Below, in pieces: positions 50,717 through 60,836 of a stretch of DNA of 64,000 nt. The notes under the pieces were generated by a model. That model saw only the letters and a program-made list of their open reading frames with translations. It did no database searches and was not told the origin of the DNA. Source of the DNA: Bacteroidales bacterium (GTDB lineage Bacteria > Bacteroidota > Bacteroidia > Bacteroidales > UBA932); assembly GCA_024691765.1 (NCBI GenBank), contig JAILNI010000041.1, positions 62,001 through 126,000 on the forward strand. The letters are read 5' to 3'. Made by a program: the position numbers and the translations under genes. The first letter of the stretch is position 1; each line of letters begins with the position of its first letter.

Positions 50717-52453
50717 ATGAGCGAAGAAATTAAAGATCAGGCCCTCGTCGAGGAACAGGCCCCCGTAGTGGAAGAAACTGAAAAGCCCGCCACTGAGAAG
50801 CCGGCCGGTTTTGCAGGCAAGACGATTGCAGAGCTGAGCGAGATTTTCAAGGAATTCATGGCAAGCGACGACCGCATGGTCCGCAGCCATGAGGCGGAAG
50901 GCATCAAATCGGCTTTCTACCGCACCCTCGGTGAAGTCCGCAGCAAGGCCGGCGCCGTGGTAGACGAGACCCTCGATGCCATCGAGGAGAACTTCAAGGC
51001 CCTTTATGCCGACTATAAGCGCCAGCGCGCGGAGTACAACCGCGAGCAGGACGCAAAGAAGGCTGAGAACCTCGAGATAAAGAAGGGAATCGTGGAAGAG
51101 CTTCGCTCCCTGGTGGACAGCCAGGAGGACGTAAGCGCCCTCTTCCCGGCTTTCCGCGCCCTGCAGGACCGCTGGCGCGAAACCGGTCCCGTTCCGGCAA
51201 GCGAGTTCCGCGACTTGAACAACAACTACCAGTTCGGCGTCGAGCGCTTCTACGACAAGGTCAAGATCTCCCATGAACTCCGCGACCTCGACTTCCAGAA
51301 GAATCTGGAGGCCAAGCAGAAATTCTGCGAAGCCGCCGAGAAGCTCGCCGAAAACGAGAACATAGTGGCCGCCTTCGCCGAACTCCAGAAACTCCACGAG
51401 CAGTGGAAGGAATTCGGCCCCGTGGCCAAGGAATTCCGCGAGAGCATCTGGGAACGCTTCCAGGCCGCTACCGCCGTAATCAACAAGAAATACCAGGCCC
51501 ATTTCGAGGAGCTTAAGGGCCAGCAGAAGGAAAACCTTGAGGCCAAGACCGCGCTTTGCGAGAAACTCGAGGAGATCGTGGCACGCGACATCGCCACCAG
51601 CGGACAGTGGAGCGCGGCGTCAAAGGAAGTCATGGAACTTCAGGCCAAATGGCGCACCATAGGCTTCGCGACAAAGAAGGACAACCAGAAGATATACGAC
51701 CGTTTCCGTGCCGGCTGCGACACTTTCTTCGCGAAGAAGAAGGAGTTCTACAGCCAGTTCAAGGATGAGATGGACGAGAATCTCAACAAAAAGGAGGAAC
51801 TCATACAGAAGGCAGAGGCCCTGAAGGACAGCACCGACTGGAAAGCCACTGCCGAAGCCTTCATCGAACTGCAGAAGCGGTGGAAGGAAATAGGCGCCGT
51901 GTCCCGCAAGAAGAGCGACGCCCTCTGGAAACGTTTCCGCGCAGCCTGCGACACCTTCTTCGAGGCCCGCGACAAGAATGCAGGCGCGGCAGGCGGTTCC
52001 AACTACTACGCCAATCTCAAGGCCAAGAAGCAGATAATCGAAGACATACGCGACTACACTCCTTCCGACGACGAGGCGGCAAACCAGGAGGCTGCGGCGA
52101 AGTTCGCGGCGGACTGGCAGGCGGCCGGATTCGTTCCCATGAAGGAAAAGGACGCCGTTAACGCCGCCTATTCCGAAGCCATGAAGGAGAAGTTCCCGTC
52201 GTGGCACGGACAGCGCGGCGCAGGCAGGGCTCCGAGGACCGAGAGCAAGGTGCTCAGCGCCAAGGACCAGCTCGTGCGCAAGTACAACGCCCTCCAGCAG
52301 GAGATCGAGACCTACGAGAACAACATCGGCTTCTTCTCCGATTCGAAGGGCTCCGAAGCCATCATCAAGCAGCTTCGCAAGAAGATAGAAAAGAGCAAGG
52401 AAGACCTTGCAGCACTCAAGGAACAGATACGTAAAGAAGAGACAGCAGAGTAA
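50717..52453 (+). CDS. DUF349 repeat protein
   Basis: 578 residues consisting of repeated DUF349 units: each has a helix with W-x-x-x-G-P/G-A (e.g. LHEQWKEFGPVAKEFRESIW, LQAKWRTIGFATKKDNQKIY, LQKRWKEIGAVSRKKSDALW, AADWQAAGFVPMKEKD), at about 70-residue spacing, five or six in all, in a highly charged coiled-coil background. An acidic, Pro/Glu-rich N-terminus (about 1-40) precedes them. The family function is unknown. The stop TAA and the yidC ATG share a base (TAATG), so coupled expression with the insertase is certain to be intended. Confidence 0.9.
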   Translation: MSEEIKDQALVEEQAPVVEETEKPATEKPAGFAGKTIAELSEIFKEFMASDDRMVRSHEAEGIKSAFYRTLGEVRSKAGAVVDETLDAIEENFKALYADYKRQRAEYNREQDAKKAENLEIKKGIVEELRSLVDSQEDVSALFPAFRALQDRWRETGPVPASEFRDLNNNYQFGVERFYDKVKISHELRDLDFQKNLEAKQKFCEAAEKLAENENIVAAFAELQKLHEQWKEFGPVAKEFRESIWERFQAATAVINKKYQAHFEELKGQQKENLEAKTALCEKLEEIVARDIATSGQWSAASKEVMELQAKWRTIGFATKKDNQKIYDRFRAGCDTFFAKKKEFYSQFKDEMDENLNKKEELIQKAEALKDSTDWKATAEAFIELQKRWKEIGAVSRKKSDALWKRFRAACDTFFEARDKNAGAAGGSNYYANLKAKKQIIEDIRDYTPSDDEAANQEAAAKFAADWQAAGFVPMKEKDAVNAAYSEAMKEKFPSWHGQRGAGRAPRTESKVLSAKDQLVRKYNALQQEIETYENNIGFFSDSKGSEAIIKQLRKKIEKSKEDLAALKEQIRKEETAE

Positions 52454-54303
52454 TGGATAAGAATACAGTCATAGGTTTTATCCTTATCGCGGCAATCCTT
52501 TTCGGTTTTACTTTTTATCAGAACAGACAGGCACGCAAAGCGGCCGAATGGCAGGCACAGCAGGACTCCATAGCGCTGGCTCAGCGCATTATGGAGGTCG
52601 ATACCGTCGAGGTGATACCCGCGGTACCCGTAGTTCCTGCGGTTCAGGCCGTTCCTCAGGAGAAGGCCATCTACAAGGATGATTCCCTCAATTCGCTTCA
52701 CGGGGGAGAGGGTGAGATCGTTACCCTCGAAAACGAGAAGATAGTGATGGCCCTCACTTCGAAGGGTGCTCAGCCATACAGCGTGCAGGTCAAGGACTAC
52801 CGCAACTACGATTCCACCGACCTTTATATACTTAAACCCGACGGAAGCGATTACTCCGTGAGCGTTTACGCCGGAGAGTATATCCAGACCAAGGACTTCA
52901 ACTTCGTGGTGGCGGAGCGCACCGACAGTTCCGTCGCATTCCGGCTGCCCTTCTCCGGAGGCGGGTACATAGAGCAGCTGTACACCATCCACAAGGGTGA
53001 ATATCGTGTGGACAACGTGCTGAGCTTCAACGGTATGGGCAACGTCATCCCACGCAATGTCTATTCCGTGGACATAGACTGGCAGCTCACCGTGCCCCGC
53101 ATGGAAAAGAGCTACAAGAACGAGAGCCAGTACTCGAAGCTCGACTTCTACCAGCCGGGAGACAAGAAGCCCGTGGAAATGGGCCGTGGCCGCAGCAACT
53201 CCAAGAACGCGGCTTCGCGTGTGAGCTGGTTCGCTTTCCAGCAGCAGTTCTTCAGCGCCATAATGCGCAGCAAGAACGATTTCTCTTCCGGAAAGTTCGC
53301 TATCAATTTCGTGGACCAGGACGACGACAGCCGCGACCTCATGGTCTGCAACTCCGAGATGCGCCAGGAATTCACCCCTGGCCAGACGGTAGCGCTGCCC
53401 TTCGAGTTCTACTTCGGCCCCAGCGACTTCAAGACCCTGAAGTCCTACGACCAGAAATACGAGAAGATCATTCCCCTCGGCGGTTCGCTGGTAGGCTGGT
53501 TCACCAGGTTCGTGATTATCCCGCTTTTCGACTGGCTCAGCAAGTTCATATCGAGCTATGGCCTGATTATCCTGATAATGACTATCATCATCAAGATTGT
53601 GGTGCTCCCGTTCACCTACAAGAGCTTCGCCTCTTCGGCGGGAATGCAGGCCCTGCAGCCCGAGATAGCCAAGATCAATGCGCGCTATCCCAACCAGGAC
53701 GACGCCATGAAGAAGCAGCAGGCCACGATGAACCTGTACAAGAGGGCCGGAATCAGTCCCATGGGGGGATGTCTGCCTACGCTACTCACATTCCCCATAC
53801 TCTGGGCGATGTTCCGCTTCTTCCCGGCCTCCATCCAGCTGCGCCAGCAGCCCTTCCTTTGGGCGGATGACCTTTCGGCTCCCGACAGCATAATTGAGTT
53901 CGGAGCCCGCATTCCGCTTCTGGGGGACCATCTTTCCCTGTTCGCCCTGCTGATGGCGGTCACCATGTGGGCCTACAGCAAGTTGATGATGAACAACCAG
54001 ACCGCTCCCAACGACCCGAATGCCAAGAGCATGCAGTTCATGAGCGTATGGATGATGCCCATCATGATGTTCTTCGTCTGCAACAATCTCTCCAGCGCCC
54101 TTTCCTACTATTATCTTATCTCCCAGCTCATAAGCATGCTGCAGATCTTCCTCATCAAGAAGTTCTTCGTGCATCCCGAGAAGATACTTGAGAAGGTACG
54201 TGCGACCGAGGGCAAGCCGCTGCCCAAGAGCAAGTGGCAGCAAAGGCTCGAAGAGGCGCAGAAACTGCAACAGCAGCAGGCCCGTAACGGACGACGCAGG
54301 TAA
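52453..54303 (+). CDS. yidC: Membrane protein insertase YidC
   Basis: 616 residues. N-terminal transmembrane helix (about 5-22, VIGFILIAAILFGFTFY), a long periplasmic domain (about 60-350), then the Oxa1-type insertase core with five hydrophobic segments (FVIIPLFDWLSKFISSYGLIILIMTIIIKIVVLPFTY onward). The core includes KSFASSAGMQALQPEI and AGISPMGGCLPTLLTFPILWAMF, and ends in a basic tail (about 595-616, KWQQRLEEAQKL). YidC inserts membrane proteins alone or with Sec. Ffh and ffs in this window belong to the same route. Confidence 0.97.
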   Translation: MDKNTVIGFILIAAILFGFTFYQNRQARKAAEWQAQQDSIALAQRIMEVDTVEVIPAVPVVPAVQAVPQEKAIYKDDSLNSLHGGEGEIVTLENEKIVMALTSKGAQPYSVQVKDYRNYDSTDLYILKPDGSDYSVSVYAGEYIQTKDFNFVVAERTDSSVAFRLPFSGGGYIEQLYTIHKGEYRVDNVLSFNGMGNVIPRNVYSVDIDWQLTVPRMEKSYKNESQYSKLDFYQPGDKKPVEMGRGRSNSKNAASRVSWFAFQQQFFSAIMRSKNDFSSGKFAINFVDQDDDSRDLMVCNSEMRQEFTPGQTVALPFEFYFGPSDFKTLKSYDQKYEKIIPLGGSLVGWFTRFVIIPLFDWLSKFISSYGLIILIMTIIIKIVVLPFTYKSFASSAGMQALQPEIAKINARYPNQDDAMKKQQATMNLYKRAGISPMGGCLPTLLTFPILWAMFRFFPASIQLRQQPFLWADDLSAPDSIIEFGARIPLLGDHLSLFALLMAVTMWAYSKLMMNNQTAPNDPNAKSMQFMSVWMMPIMMFFVCNNLSSALSYYYLISQLISMLQIFLIKKFFVHPEKILEKVRATEGKPLPKSKWQQRLEEAQKLQQQQARNGRRR

Positions 54304-54306
54304 GCG

Positions 54307-54963
54307 ATGATAGCAGAGCGTCTCCAGGAACTTTATGCAGAACTGCCGCAGGGTGTCCGCCTTGTGGCAGTTTCCAAATTCCATACTGTATCCGAGATAC
54401 TGGAGGCATATTCCATGGGCCAGAAGGTCTTCGGCGAGAACCGTCCGCAGGAGTTCGCCGCCAAGGCTGTGCAGCTGCCCCAGGACATAGAATGGCATTT
54501 CATCGGTCACCTGCAGACAAACAAACTCAAGCTCGTCCTGCCTTATGCGTACATTGTGGAAAGCGTAGACAGCATACACCTGCTGGACGCGATAGAAGCG
54601 TGGGCTGAACGTAACGACAGGCGAGTCCGCGTGCTTCTGGAAGTGCACATAGGGGCGGAGGAGACCAAACAGGGCTTCAGCGAAGAAGAAGTGCCCTCAT
54701 TGCTGTCTGATGCGGCAGCGTATCCGCATGTCGATTTCTGCGGCCTGATGGGAATGGCTTCGCATACCGACGACGAGGAGGCGGTTGCCGCTGATTTCGC
54801 CCGTATAAAGGCCCTTTTAGACCGTTGCAGGACTGATTTTCCCGATCTTGTGCACTTCCGTGAGCTTTCCATCGGAATGTCGGACGACTGGCGCATAGCC
54901 GTAGAGCACGGCAGCACCGAGGTCCGCATCGGCACCGCCATCTTCGGACCGCGTAAATACTGA
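54307..54963 (+). CDS. YggS-family PLP-binding protein
   Basis: 218 residues of the YggS/PLPBP family (TIM-barrel, PLP-binding, no known enzymatic activity; role in PLP homeostasis). The PLP lysine lies in RLVAVSKFH near the N-terminus (about residue 23-25). Also visible: FGENRPQEFAAK, WHFIGHLQTNK, and the phosphate-binding LSIGMSDDWRIAVEHGSTEVRIGTAIFG. It is 3 bp downstream of yidC in the same direction. Confidence 0.95.
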   Translation: MIAERLQELYAELPQGVRLVAVSKFHTVSEILEAYSMGQKVFGENRPQEFAAKAVQLPQDIEWHFIGHLQTNKLKLVLPYAYIVESVDSIHLLDAIEAWAERNDRRVRVLLEVHIGAEETKQGFSEEEVPSLLSDAAAYPHVDFCGLMGMASHTDDEEAVAADFARIKALLDRCRTDFPDLVHFRELSIGMSDDWRIAVEHGSTEVRIGTAIFGPRKY

Positions 54964-54980
54964 TAATTGTTTAATACTAT

Positions 54981-56840
54981 ATGAACAGACTCGGCATTTC
55001 CGGCATCGCAGCCGCACTTCTGGCGCTTTCCGCTCCCGCCTTTGCTGGCGAGGAACCGGCGGCTCCCATGATCATCAACATAGCCGACAGGGCCTCCGTC
55101 TCACTTGACGGTGAGTGGAGCACTCTCGTGGACCAGTACGGCATAGGTTATTACGATTACCGCAAAGAGCCCGTTCCCGACAGGAAATCCTTCTTCGCGG
55201 ACATGAGTTACGACGACAACCCCGCCAAACTCATCGAGTACAGTTTCGACCGTGCTCCGAAACTCCGCGTTCCCGGAGACTGGAACACCCAGAAGGAAAA
55301 GCTGTATCTCTACGAAGGCATGATGTGGTACCGTACGAAGTTCGATGCTGCCCCTCAGCCTGGAAAACGCTATTTCCTGTATTTCGGTGCAGTTGCAAAC
55401 ACGGCTGTAGTCGCCGTCAACGGCAAGCGGCTGGCACGTCACGAGGGGGGATTCACTCCGTTCAACATTGAGGTTACCGGAATGCTGAAGGAAAAGGACA
55501 ATTCCCTCGTGATGCTGGTGGACAATACCCGCCGCAAGGACGGGGTTCCCACCGACAACAGCGACTGGTGGAACTACGGGGGCATTACCCGCAGCGTCCG
55601 CCTGGTGGAAATGCCGGAAACCTTCATCCGCGACTATTCCCTTAAACTTGACTCGGAGATTGTGGGCAAGGTGCGCAGGAACCGTCCGGAGAAGCACCGT
55701 ATCTACGGCCACGTTCAGCTCGACGGCCCGGCCGCAGCGGGAAAGACTGTGAAGATAAGCATCCCGGAACTCAAAATCCAGCTTAATGCTGAAACGAATG
55801 CATCCGGACGCGCAACCTTTATATTTACTGCAGCGCCCTCGCTCTGGAGTCCGGAGAATCCCAAGCTGTACGACATTACGATATCCGTGGATACCGACGA
55901 AACCCGCGACCGCATCGGATTCCGCTATGTTTCCACTTCCGGAAGGCAGATACTGCTCAACGGCAAGCCAGTTTTCCTCCGCGGCATTTCCATACACGAG
56001 GAGAACATAGGCTCCAGCAGCCGCGTCACCAAAGCTGAAGAATGCCGTCAGCTTCTTTCTCTTGCAAAGGAACTGAACTGCAACTTCGTACGCCTGGCCC
56101 ACTACCCGCACAACGAGGAGATGGTGCGCATGGCCGAAGAGATGGGACTCCTGATCTGGTCGGAGATTCCGGTGTACTGGACCATTTCCTGGACCAATCC
56201 GGACACCTATGCGAATGCGCAGCAGCAGCTTGAGGAGATGATAACCCGCGACATCAACCGCGCCGCCATAATCATCTGGTCAATAGCCAACGAGACGCCC
56301 ATATCTCCCGAGAGGACAGCCTTCCTTGCGAAACTCATTGCCCGTGCGAGGGAAATGGACGGAACCCGCCTTGTGAGCGCCGCCATGGAGAAGGTCAAGG
56401 TTAAAAAAGGCCTGTTCACCGTGGACGACCCTCTGCTGGAATACACCGACCTCATTTCCTTCAACCAGTATACCGGCTGGTACGGAAAGGATCTTGCCGA
56501 AATCGACAACACCTCATGGACTTTCGCCCGGGAGATGCCGGTGTTCATTTCGGAGTTCGGCGCGGGGGCGCTCTACGGCTTCCACGGCGACGTAAACGTG
56601 CGCTTCACGGAGGAATACATGGAAGAGTGCTACAGGCGCAATATCCGCATGATGTCGGAGCGCATGCCGGGTTTCTCGGGCTGCAGCCCCTGGATACTGA
56701 AGGACTTCCGTTCCCCGCGCAGGGCGCTGGTCGGCATTCAGGACGACTTCAACCGCAAGGGCGTGGTATCGGACAAGGGAGAACGCAAGAAAGCCTTCTA
56801 CGTCCTTCAGGACTGGTACGGGAAATTAGCGGGAAAGTAA
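54981..56840 (+). CDS. Exported glycoside hydrolase family 2 enzyme (beta-glucuronidase-like)
   Basis: 619 residues with a signal peptide (to about residue 22, APAFAGEE). The layout is that of GH2: an N-terminal jelly roll (about 70-210, MMWYRTKFDAAPQPGKRYFLYFGA, WWNYGGITRSVRLVEMP), an Ig-like domain (about 215-315), and a TIM barrel (about 320-610). The acid/base Glu is in WSIANETP, the nucleophile Glu in VFISEFGAGAL. LNGKPVFLRGISIHEE precedes the barrel. Sugar specificity (glucuronide or galactoside) is not certain. It converges on lpxB with a 15-bp overlap of the 3' ends. Confidence 0.9.
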   Translation: MNRLGISGIAAALLALSAPAFAGEEPAAPMIINIADRASVSLDGEWSTLVDQYGIGYYDYRKEPVPDRKSFFADMSYDDNPAKLIEYSFDRAPKLRVPGDWNTQKEKLYLYEGMMWYRTKFDAAPQPGKRYFLYFGAVANTAVVAVNGKRLARHEGGFTPFNIEVTGMLKEKDNSLVMLVDNTRRKDGVPTDNSDWWNYGGITRSVRLVEMPETFIRDYSLKLDSEIVGKVRRNRPEKHRIYGHVQLDGPAAAGKTVKISIPELKIQLNAETNASGRATFIFTAAPSLWSPENPKLYDITISVDTDETRDRIGFRYVSTSGRQILLNGKPVFLRGISIHEENIGSSSRVTKAEECRQLLSLAKELNCNFVRLAHYPHNEEMVRMAEEMGLLIWSEIPVYWTISWTNPDTYANAQQQLEEMITRDINRAAIIIWSIANETPISPERTAFLAKLIARAREMDGTRLVSAAMEKVKVKKGLFTVDDPLLEYTDLISFNQYTGWYGKDLAEIDNTSWTFAREMPVFISEFGAGALYGFHGDVNVRFTEEYMEECYRRNIRMMSERMPGFSGCSPWILKDFRSPRRALVGIQDDFNRKGVVSDKGERKKAFYVLQDWYGKLAGK

Positions 56841-57950
56841 TTCCGCAATCATAGCCTTCGCGACTTCTTTTGAGGATCCGCTGCCGCCCAGACGGTGGCG
56901 GATTTCCTTATAGTCGGAGAGCATCTTCTCGCGGTAGGGGAGGTCTTCGATGAGGCGGCGGATTTCGGCCGTGACCGCTTCGGGAGTGAAGTCGAACTGG
57001 ATGAGCTCGCGGAAGGCGAGGCGGTCCAGGATGAGGTTCCCAAGAGAAATGTACTTCACATGGTCGAGCACCCTAAGGACGTATTTCGCGAGCACCGCCG
57101 TAATCAGCTGGGTGCTCCAGCAGACAACCTGGGGAGTGCCGATGAGGGCTGCTTCGAGGGATGCGGTGCCGCTGTTCACAAGGGCCGCGTCGGCGAATTT
57201 CAGTATGTCGTAGGTACGTCCGAACAGCACCTCTATATAGTCGCGTCCGGCAATGTACTTTTCGTAGTCGGCCATGCTGCGGGAAGGAGCTCCGGCCACA
57301 ACGAAACGGCAGCCTGCGTACTGCGGGAGGGCGTGGAGGCTCTCAGCCATCTTTACTGCGCCCGGCATGGTGTGTGAAATCTCTCCCTTGCGCGAGCCCG
57401 GGAGTATGGCGATGTAGCGGCCTTCCACGGGCCTTTCGTATTCGTGGCCGTCCACCGCGTCCAGAAGGGGATTCCCCTTGTATATGAAAGGAATGCCTTT
57501 TTCCGTGAAATATGGGATTTCAAACGGGAAGACTATGAAGAGTTTGTCGCACCAGGCCTTGAGTTTGCGGTTCCGCCCCTCGCGCGACGCCCAGGTCTTG
57601 GGCGCTATGTAATAAAAGTTGCGTATGCCGTTATCGTGGCAGAATCGCGCTATGCGCATGTTAAAGCCGGGGTAGTCGATGAGAATCACCACGTCCGGCT
57701 GCCATGCGAGTATGTCGGCCTTGCAGTCCTTAAGGTTGCGGGAGATGCTGCCGAGCTTGCGGAGCACGTCGCCGAGACCCATCACTGCCGTGGCTGCGTA
57801 GTCGCGCACCTTGGTTCCGCCTACGGATTCCATCATGCAGCCGCCCCAGAAACGGAATTCCGCTTCCGGGTCTTCCGCCTTGAGCCCCTTCATCAGATTG
57901 CTCCCGTGGAGGTCTCCCGAGGCTTCTCCTGCTATGAGGTAGTACTTCAT
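56826..57950 (-). CDS. lpxB: Lipid-A-disaccharide synthase
   Basis: LpxB joins UDP-2,3-diacyl-glucosamine and lipid X in lipid A synthesis. 374 residues with KYYLIAGEASGDLHGSNLM, VVILIDYPGFNMRIA, YYIAPKTWASREGR, ILPGSRKGEI and NSGTASLEAAL...TPQVVCW. The ATG at 57950 is chosen because it starts the conserved N-terminus; it overlaps the surE stop by 4 bp (ATGA). The longer frame upstream is a surE shadow. Confidence 0.96.
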   Translation of the reverse strand: MKYYLIAGEASGDLHGSNLMKGLKAEDPEAEFRFWGGCMMESVGGTKVRDYAATAVMGLGDVLRKLGSISRNLKDCKADILAWQPDVVILIDYPGFNMRIARFCHDNGIRNFYYIAPKTWASREGRNRKLKAWCDKLFIVFPFEIPYFTEKGIPFIYKGNPLLDAVDGHEYERPVEGRYIAILPGSRKGEISHTMPGAVKMAESLHALPQYAGCRFVVAGAPSRSMADYEKYIAGRDYIEVLFGRTYDILKFADAALVNSGTASLEAALIGTPQVVCWSTQLITAVLAKYVLRVLDHVKYISLGNLILDRLAFRELIQFDFTPEAVTAEIRRLIEDLPYREKMLSDYKEIRHRLGGSGSSKEVAKAMIAELLSR

Positions 57951-58786
57951 CTTTCGAATCCGAGGGAACGCAGGCGCTCGATTTCGGCGAGGTCGGTATT
58001 GTCTATGTTCTGCGGGGTAATGGTTATATATCCGTCGGCAAGGAGGATGTGGTCGGAGGCTTCCGGCGTGTCCGGGTCGGTAACCGTGGTGCCCACCATT
58101 TCGAAAACCTCTTCCCCGGGTTCGGGGTCCGGACGCCACTTGACACCGAGGTCCTCAAGGGGCCTGACGCCCAGTTCGGCGTAAATCGCCGGGTTGAAGG
58201 GCTCGAACTCTTTCTCCCAGTGCATACGGCCAAGGCGCGTTACCCTGACCCCCTTTACCTTATAGGCCGGCAGATTGGGGAAATTGACGTTGTAGAAGGT
58301 TCCGAAATCCCTTTTGCCCTCCGCCAGGAGCTTTTCGAAAATAGGGGGGAAGAAGCCTGCTACTACGCTGAAGTCGGCGTCGGGGCTGAAACTGTCCAGG
58401 GAGACGGCTATCGAGGGAACCCTTGCGAGGGCGGCTTCCGACGCCGCACCTATGGTGCCGGAATAGGGGGAGCACATGCCGGCGTTGATGCCGTGGTTGA
58501 TGCCGCTCACCACTACGTCGGGCTTTTCGTCGATGAAGATGTTGTCGATACCGTACTTCACACATGAAGACGGGGTGGCGTCGAGGTAGTACCAGCGCTC
58601 TCCGTGGACTTCGGATATCTTTTTCACCGCCATGGGTTTGTGGCAGAGTGACACGGCCATGCTCATGCCGCTCTGGTGGTATTTCGGGGCTACGACCGTA
58701 ATCTCGCCGTAGGGCCGGAGAATGTCCACGAGGACCTTTATGCCTTTCGCTCTGTAGCTGTCGTCGTTGGTAACAAGGATTTTCAT
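57947..58786 (-). CDS. surE: 5'/3'-nucleotidase SurE
   Basis: SurE dephosphorylates nucleoside monophosphates and exopolyphosphate. 279 residues: the metal-binding start KILVTNDDSYRAKGIKVL (Asp-Asp), VVSGINHGINAGMCSPYSGTIGAASEAAL with the catalytic Asn/Ser, and the C-terminal GYITITPQNIDNTDL. Longer than the E. coli protein by a C-terminal extension common in Bacteroidota. Forms an operon with lpxB; -7 box TATCTTTG at 58822-58815 (minus). Confidence 0.95.
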   Translation of the reverse strand: MKILVTNDDSYRAKGIKVLVDILRPYGEITVVAPKYHQSGMSMAVSLCHKPMAVKKISEVHGERWYYLDATPSSCVKYGIDNIFIDEKPDVVVSGINHGINAGMCSPYSGTIGAASEAALARVPSIAVSLDSFSPDADFSVVAGFFPPIFEKLLAEGKRDFGTFYNVNFPNLPAYKVKGVRVTRLGRMHWEKEFEPFNPAIYAELGVRPLEDLGVKWRPDPEPGEEVFEMVGTTVTDPDTPEASDHILLADGYITITPQNIDNTDLAEIERLRSLGFER

Positions 58787-58814
58787 GCGCTCTGTTCTAC
58801 TTTTGAAATTTCTG

Positions 58815-58853
58815 CAAAGATATTGATTTTCAGTGAAAAAATTAGTAAATTTG
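58815..58853. promoter_or_regulatory. Divergent promoters of surE and gapA
   Basis: The minus strand reads TATCTTTG (58822-58815). On the plus strand TTG (58823-58825), 20 bp, TAAATTTG (58846-58853) makes a complete promoter for gapA, about 68 bp before its ATG. Confidence 0.7.
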
Positions 58854-58915
58854 CGCCGCCTGAAGGATAAAGAAAAGGCGTTTTTTAGGAAATATTCTAA
58901 TTTTTAAAGACTTAA

Positions 58916-59920
<1,005 letters not shown>

Positions 59921-59944
59921 GCTTTTGTTGAAAGATTCCTTCGA

Positions 59945-59971
59945 AAGCCACGCCCGAAAAGGCGTGGTTTT
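59945..59971 (+). terminator. gapA terminator
   Basis: AAAGCCACGCC (about 59944-59954), loop CGAAAA, GGCGTGG (59961-59967) and a T-rich tail. Confidence 0.85.
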
Positions 59972-60034
59972 CTTTTAATTTTTTCTTTCGGATTTTAAAA
60001 AACAGAAAAATCTGCACGAAAAAATTTTACCCCC

Positions 60035-60065
60035 TTGCAAAAGACGCCTACGCTTGTAACCTTTG
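60035..60065 (+). promoter_or_regulatory. Promoter of the structured leader / small-gene pair
   Basis: TTG (60035-60037), 19 bp, then TAACCTTTG (60057-60065), a -7 box with one extra base. Weaker than the others. Confidence 0.45.
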
Positions 60066-60066
60066 C

Positions 60067-60177
60067 ATCGGGAAAAGGTCTCCGGCTTCGAAACATTCTG
60101 GGCGTGAAGAGAACATTTGAAGAACTTTCCGTAATCTTTTTCGTAAGACATTCTAACCAACCCGCCGGAGACCCGAT
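60067..60177 (+). ncRNA. Candidate structured leader RNA closed by a 10-14 bp stem
   Basis: GGTCTCCGGC (60077-60086) pairs perfectly with GCCGGAGACC (60164-60173); ATCG (60067-60070) and CGAT (60174-60177) can extend it. The 77-nt inside is A/U-rich. No ORF of note lies in it. The stem ends 18 bp before the ATG at 60196, so it would be a 5' leader (or a processed RNA) of the two small genes. I do not recognise a known riboswitch. The pairs are all Watson-Crick, so strand is set by context only. Confidence 0.5.
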
Positions 60178-60195
60178 TTCCCAGTAATTAATGCC

Positions 60196-60507
60196 ATGTT
60201 GATGAGAAAACTGCTGGAAATCAGAATCGACGGGGAAGGGCGAGTGTCCTTCTCCAGCGAGTACAGGCCACTCAAGGGGATGAACCTCTATCAGATGGTC
60301 TTCGTCGCACTCATGTTCGAACCTGACCGCGCCGAGGTGGCGAGATGGCTGGAGGCCATACGCATCCTGGGCCTCGCCGACGTCTGCGCCTCGAAGAGGC
60401 CGGAAATCTCGATGAAAATGTTCGAGAGCACGGTAAGGGACCTCAAGCCGGTGAGCGATGAGTTCAAACGCCGTATGGGCGGTAACCTTAATTTCGCACT
60501 GTCATGA
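60196..60507 (+). CDS. Small protein of unknown function, first of a paralogous pair
   Basis: 103 residues starting MLMRKLLEIRIDGEGRVSFSSEY. The opening (beta hairpin L-x-I-x-x-DG-x-GR-x-x-F) and the following helix (LYQMVFVALMFEPDRAEVARWLEAI) match the next gene's layout (LRIYEDGNGRLYFRTDIP, then helix CLIGQIQLAMMTDLRGPLEMAV). It is soluble, with no signal peptide, Cys cluster or membrane segment. No family recognised. Its TGA overlaps the next ATG (ATGA). A nearby in-frame ATG at 60202 is also possible. Confidence 0.65.
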   Translation: MLMRKLLEIRIDGEGRVSFSSEYRPLKGMNLYQMVFVALMFEPDRAEVARWLEAIRILGLADVCASKRPEISMKMFESTVRDLKPVSDEFKRRMGGNLNFALS

Positions 60508-60836
60508 CTGGAACGGTACTGCGCATCTATGAAGACGGTAACGGAAGACTTTACTTCCGTACGGATATCCCTTCGGGCATGTCCGAAATGGAGAAGTGCT
60601 GCCTTATAGGGCAGATTCAGCTTGCAATGATGACGGATCTTCGCGGCCCGCTGGAAATGGCGGTAAACGCCTGCATCAGACAGCTGGCCCTCGGTTCAGT
60701 GATGTGTTCGAACGATTTGGAAGCGACCAAAGCCGATTTCAGGGCCGAAGTCGACCGCTTCCTTCCGCCTATACGAGAGGCCAACCGGAAGATGGTGCAG
60801 AGCGGAGAACTTAAAGTTCAGACAGAAGGCAGCTGA
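60504..60836 (+). CDS. Small protein of unknown function, second of a paralogous pair
   Basis: 110 residues starting MTGTVLRIYEDGNGRLYFRTD. Like its upstream neighbour it has a beta-hairpin start and two or three helices; the C-terminus (about 85-110) is charged. It has two Cys in MEKCCLIGQ. The two proteins are likely a heterodimer or a duplicated regulator, by inference only. The last 26 bp overlap, tail to tail, the end of the purine nucleoside phosphorylase gene on the other strand. Confidence 0.65.
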   Translation: MTGTVLRIYEDGNGRLYFRTDIPSGMSEMEKCCLIGQIQLAMMTDLRGPLEMAVNACIRQLALGSVMCSNDLEATKADFRAEVDRFLPPIREANRKMVQSGELKVQTEGS

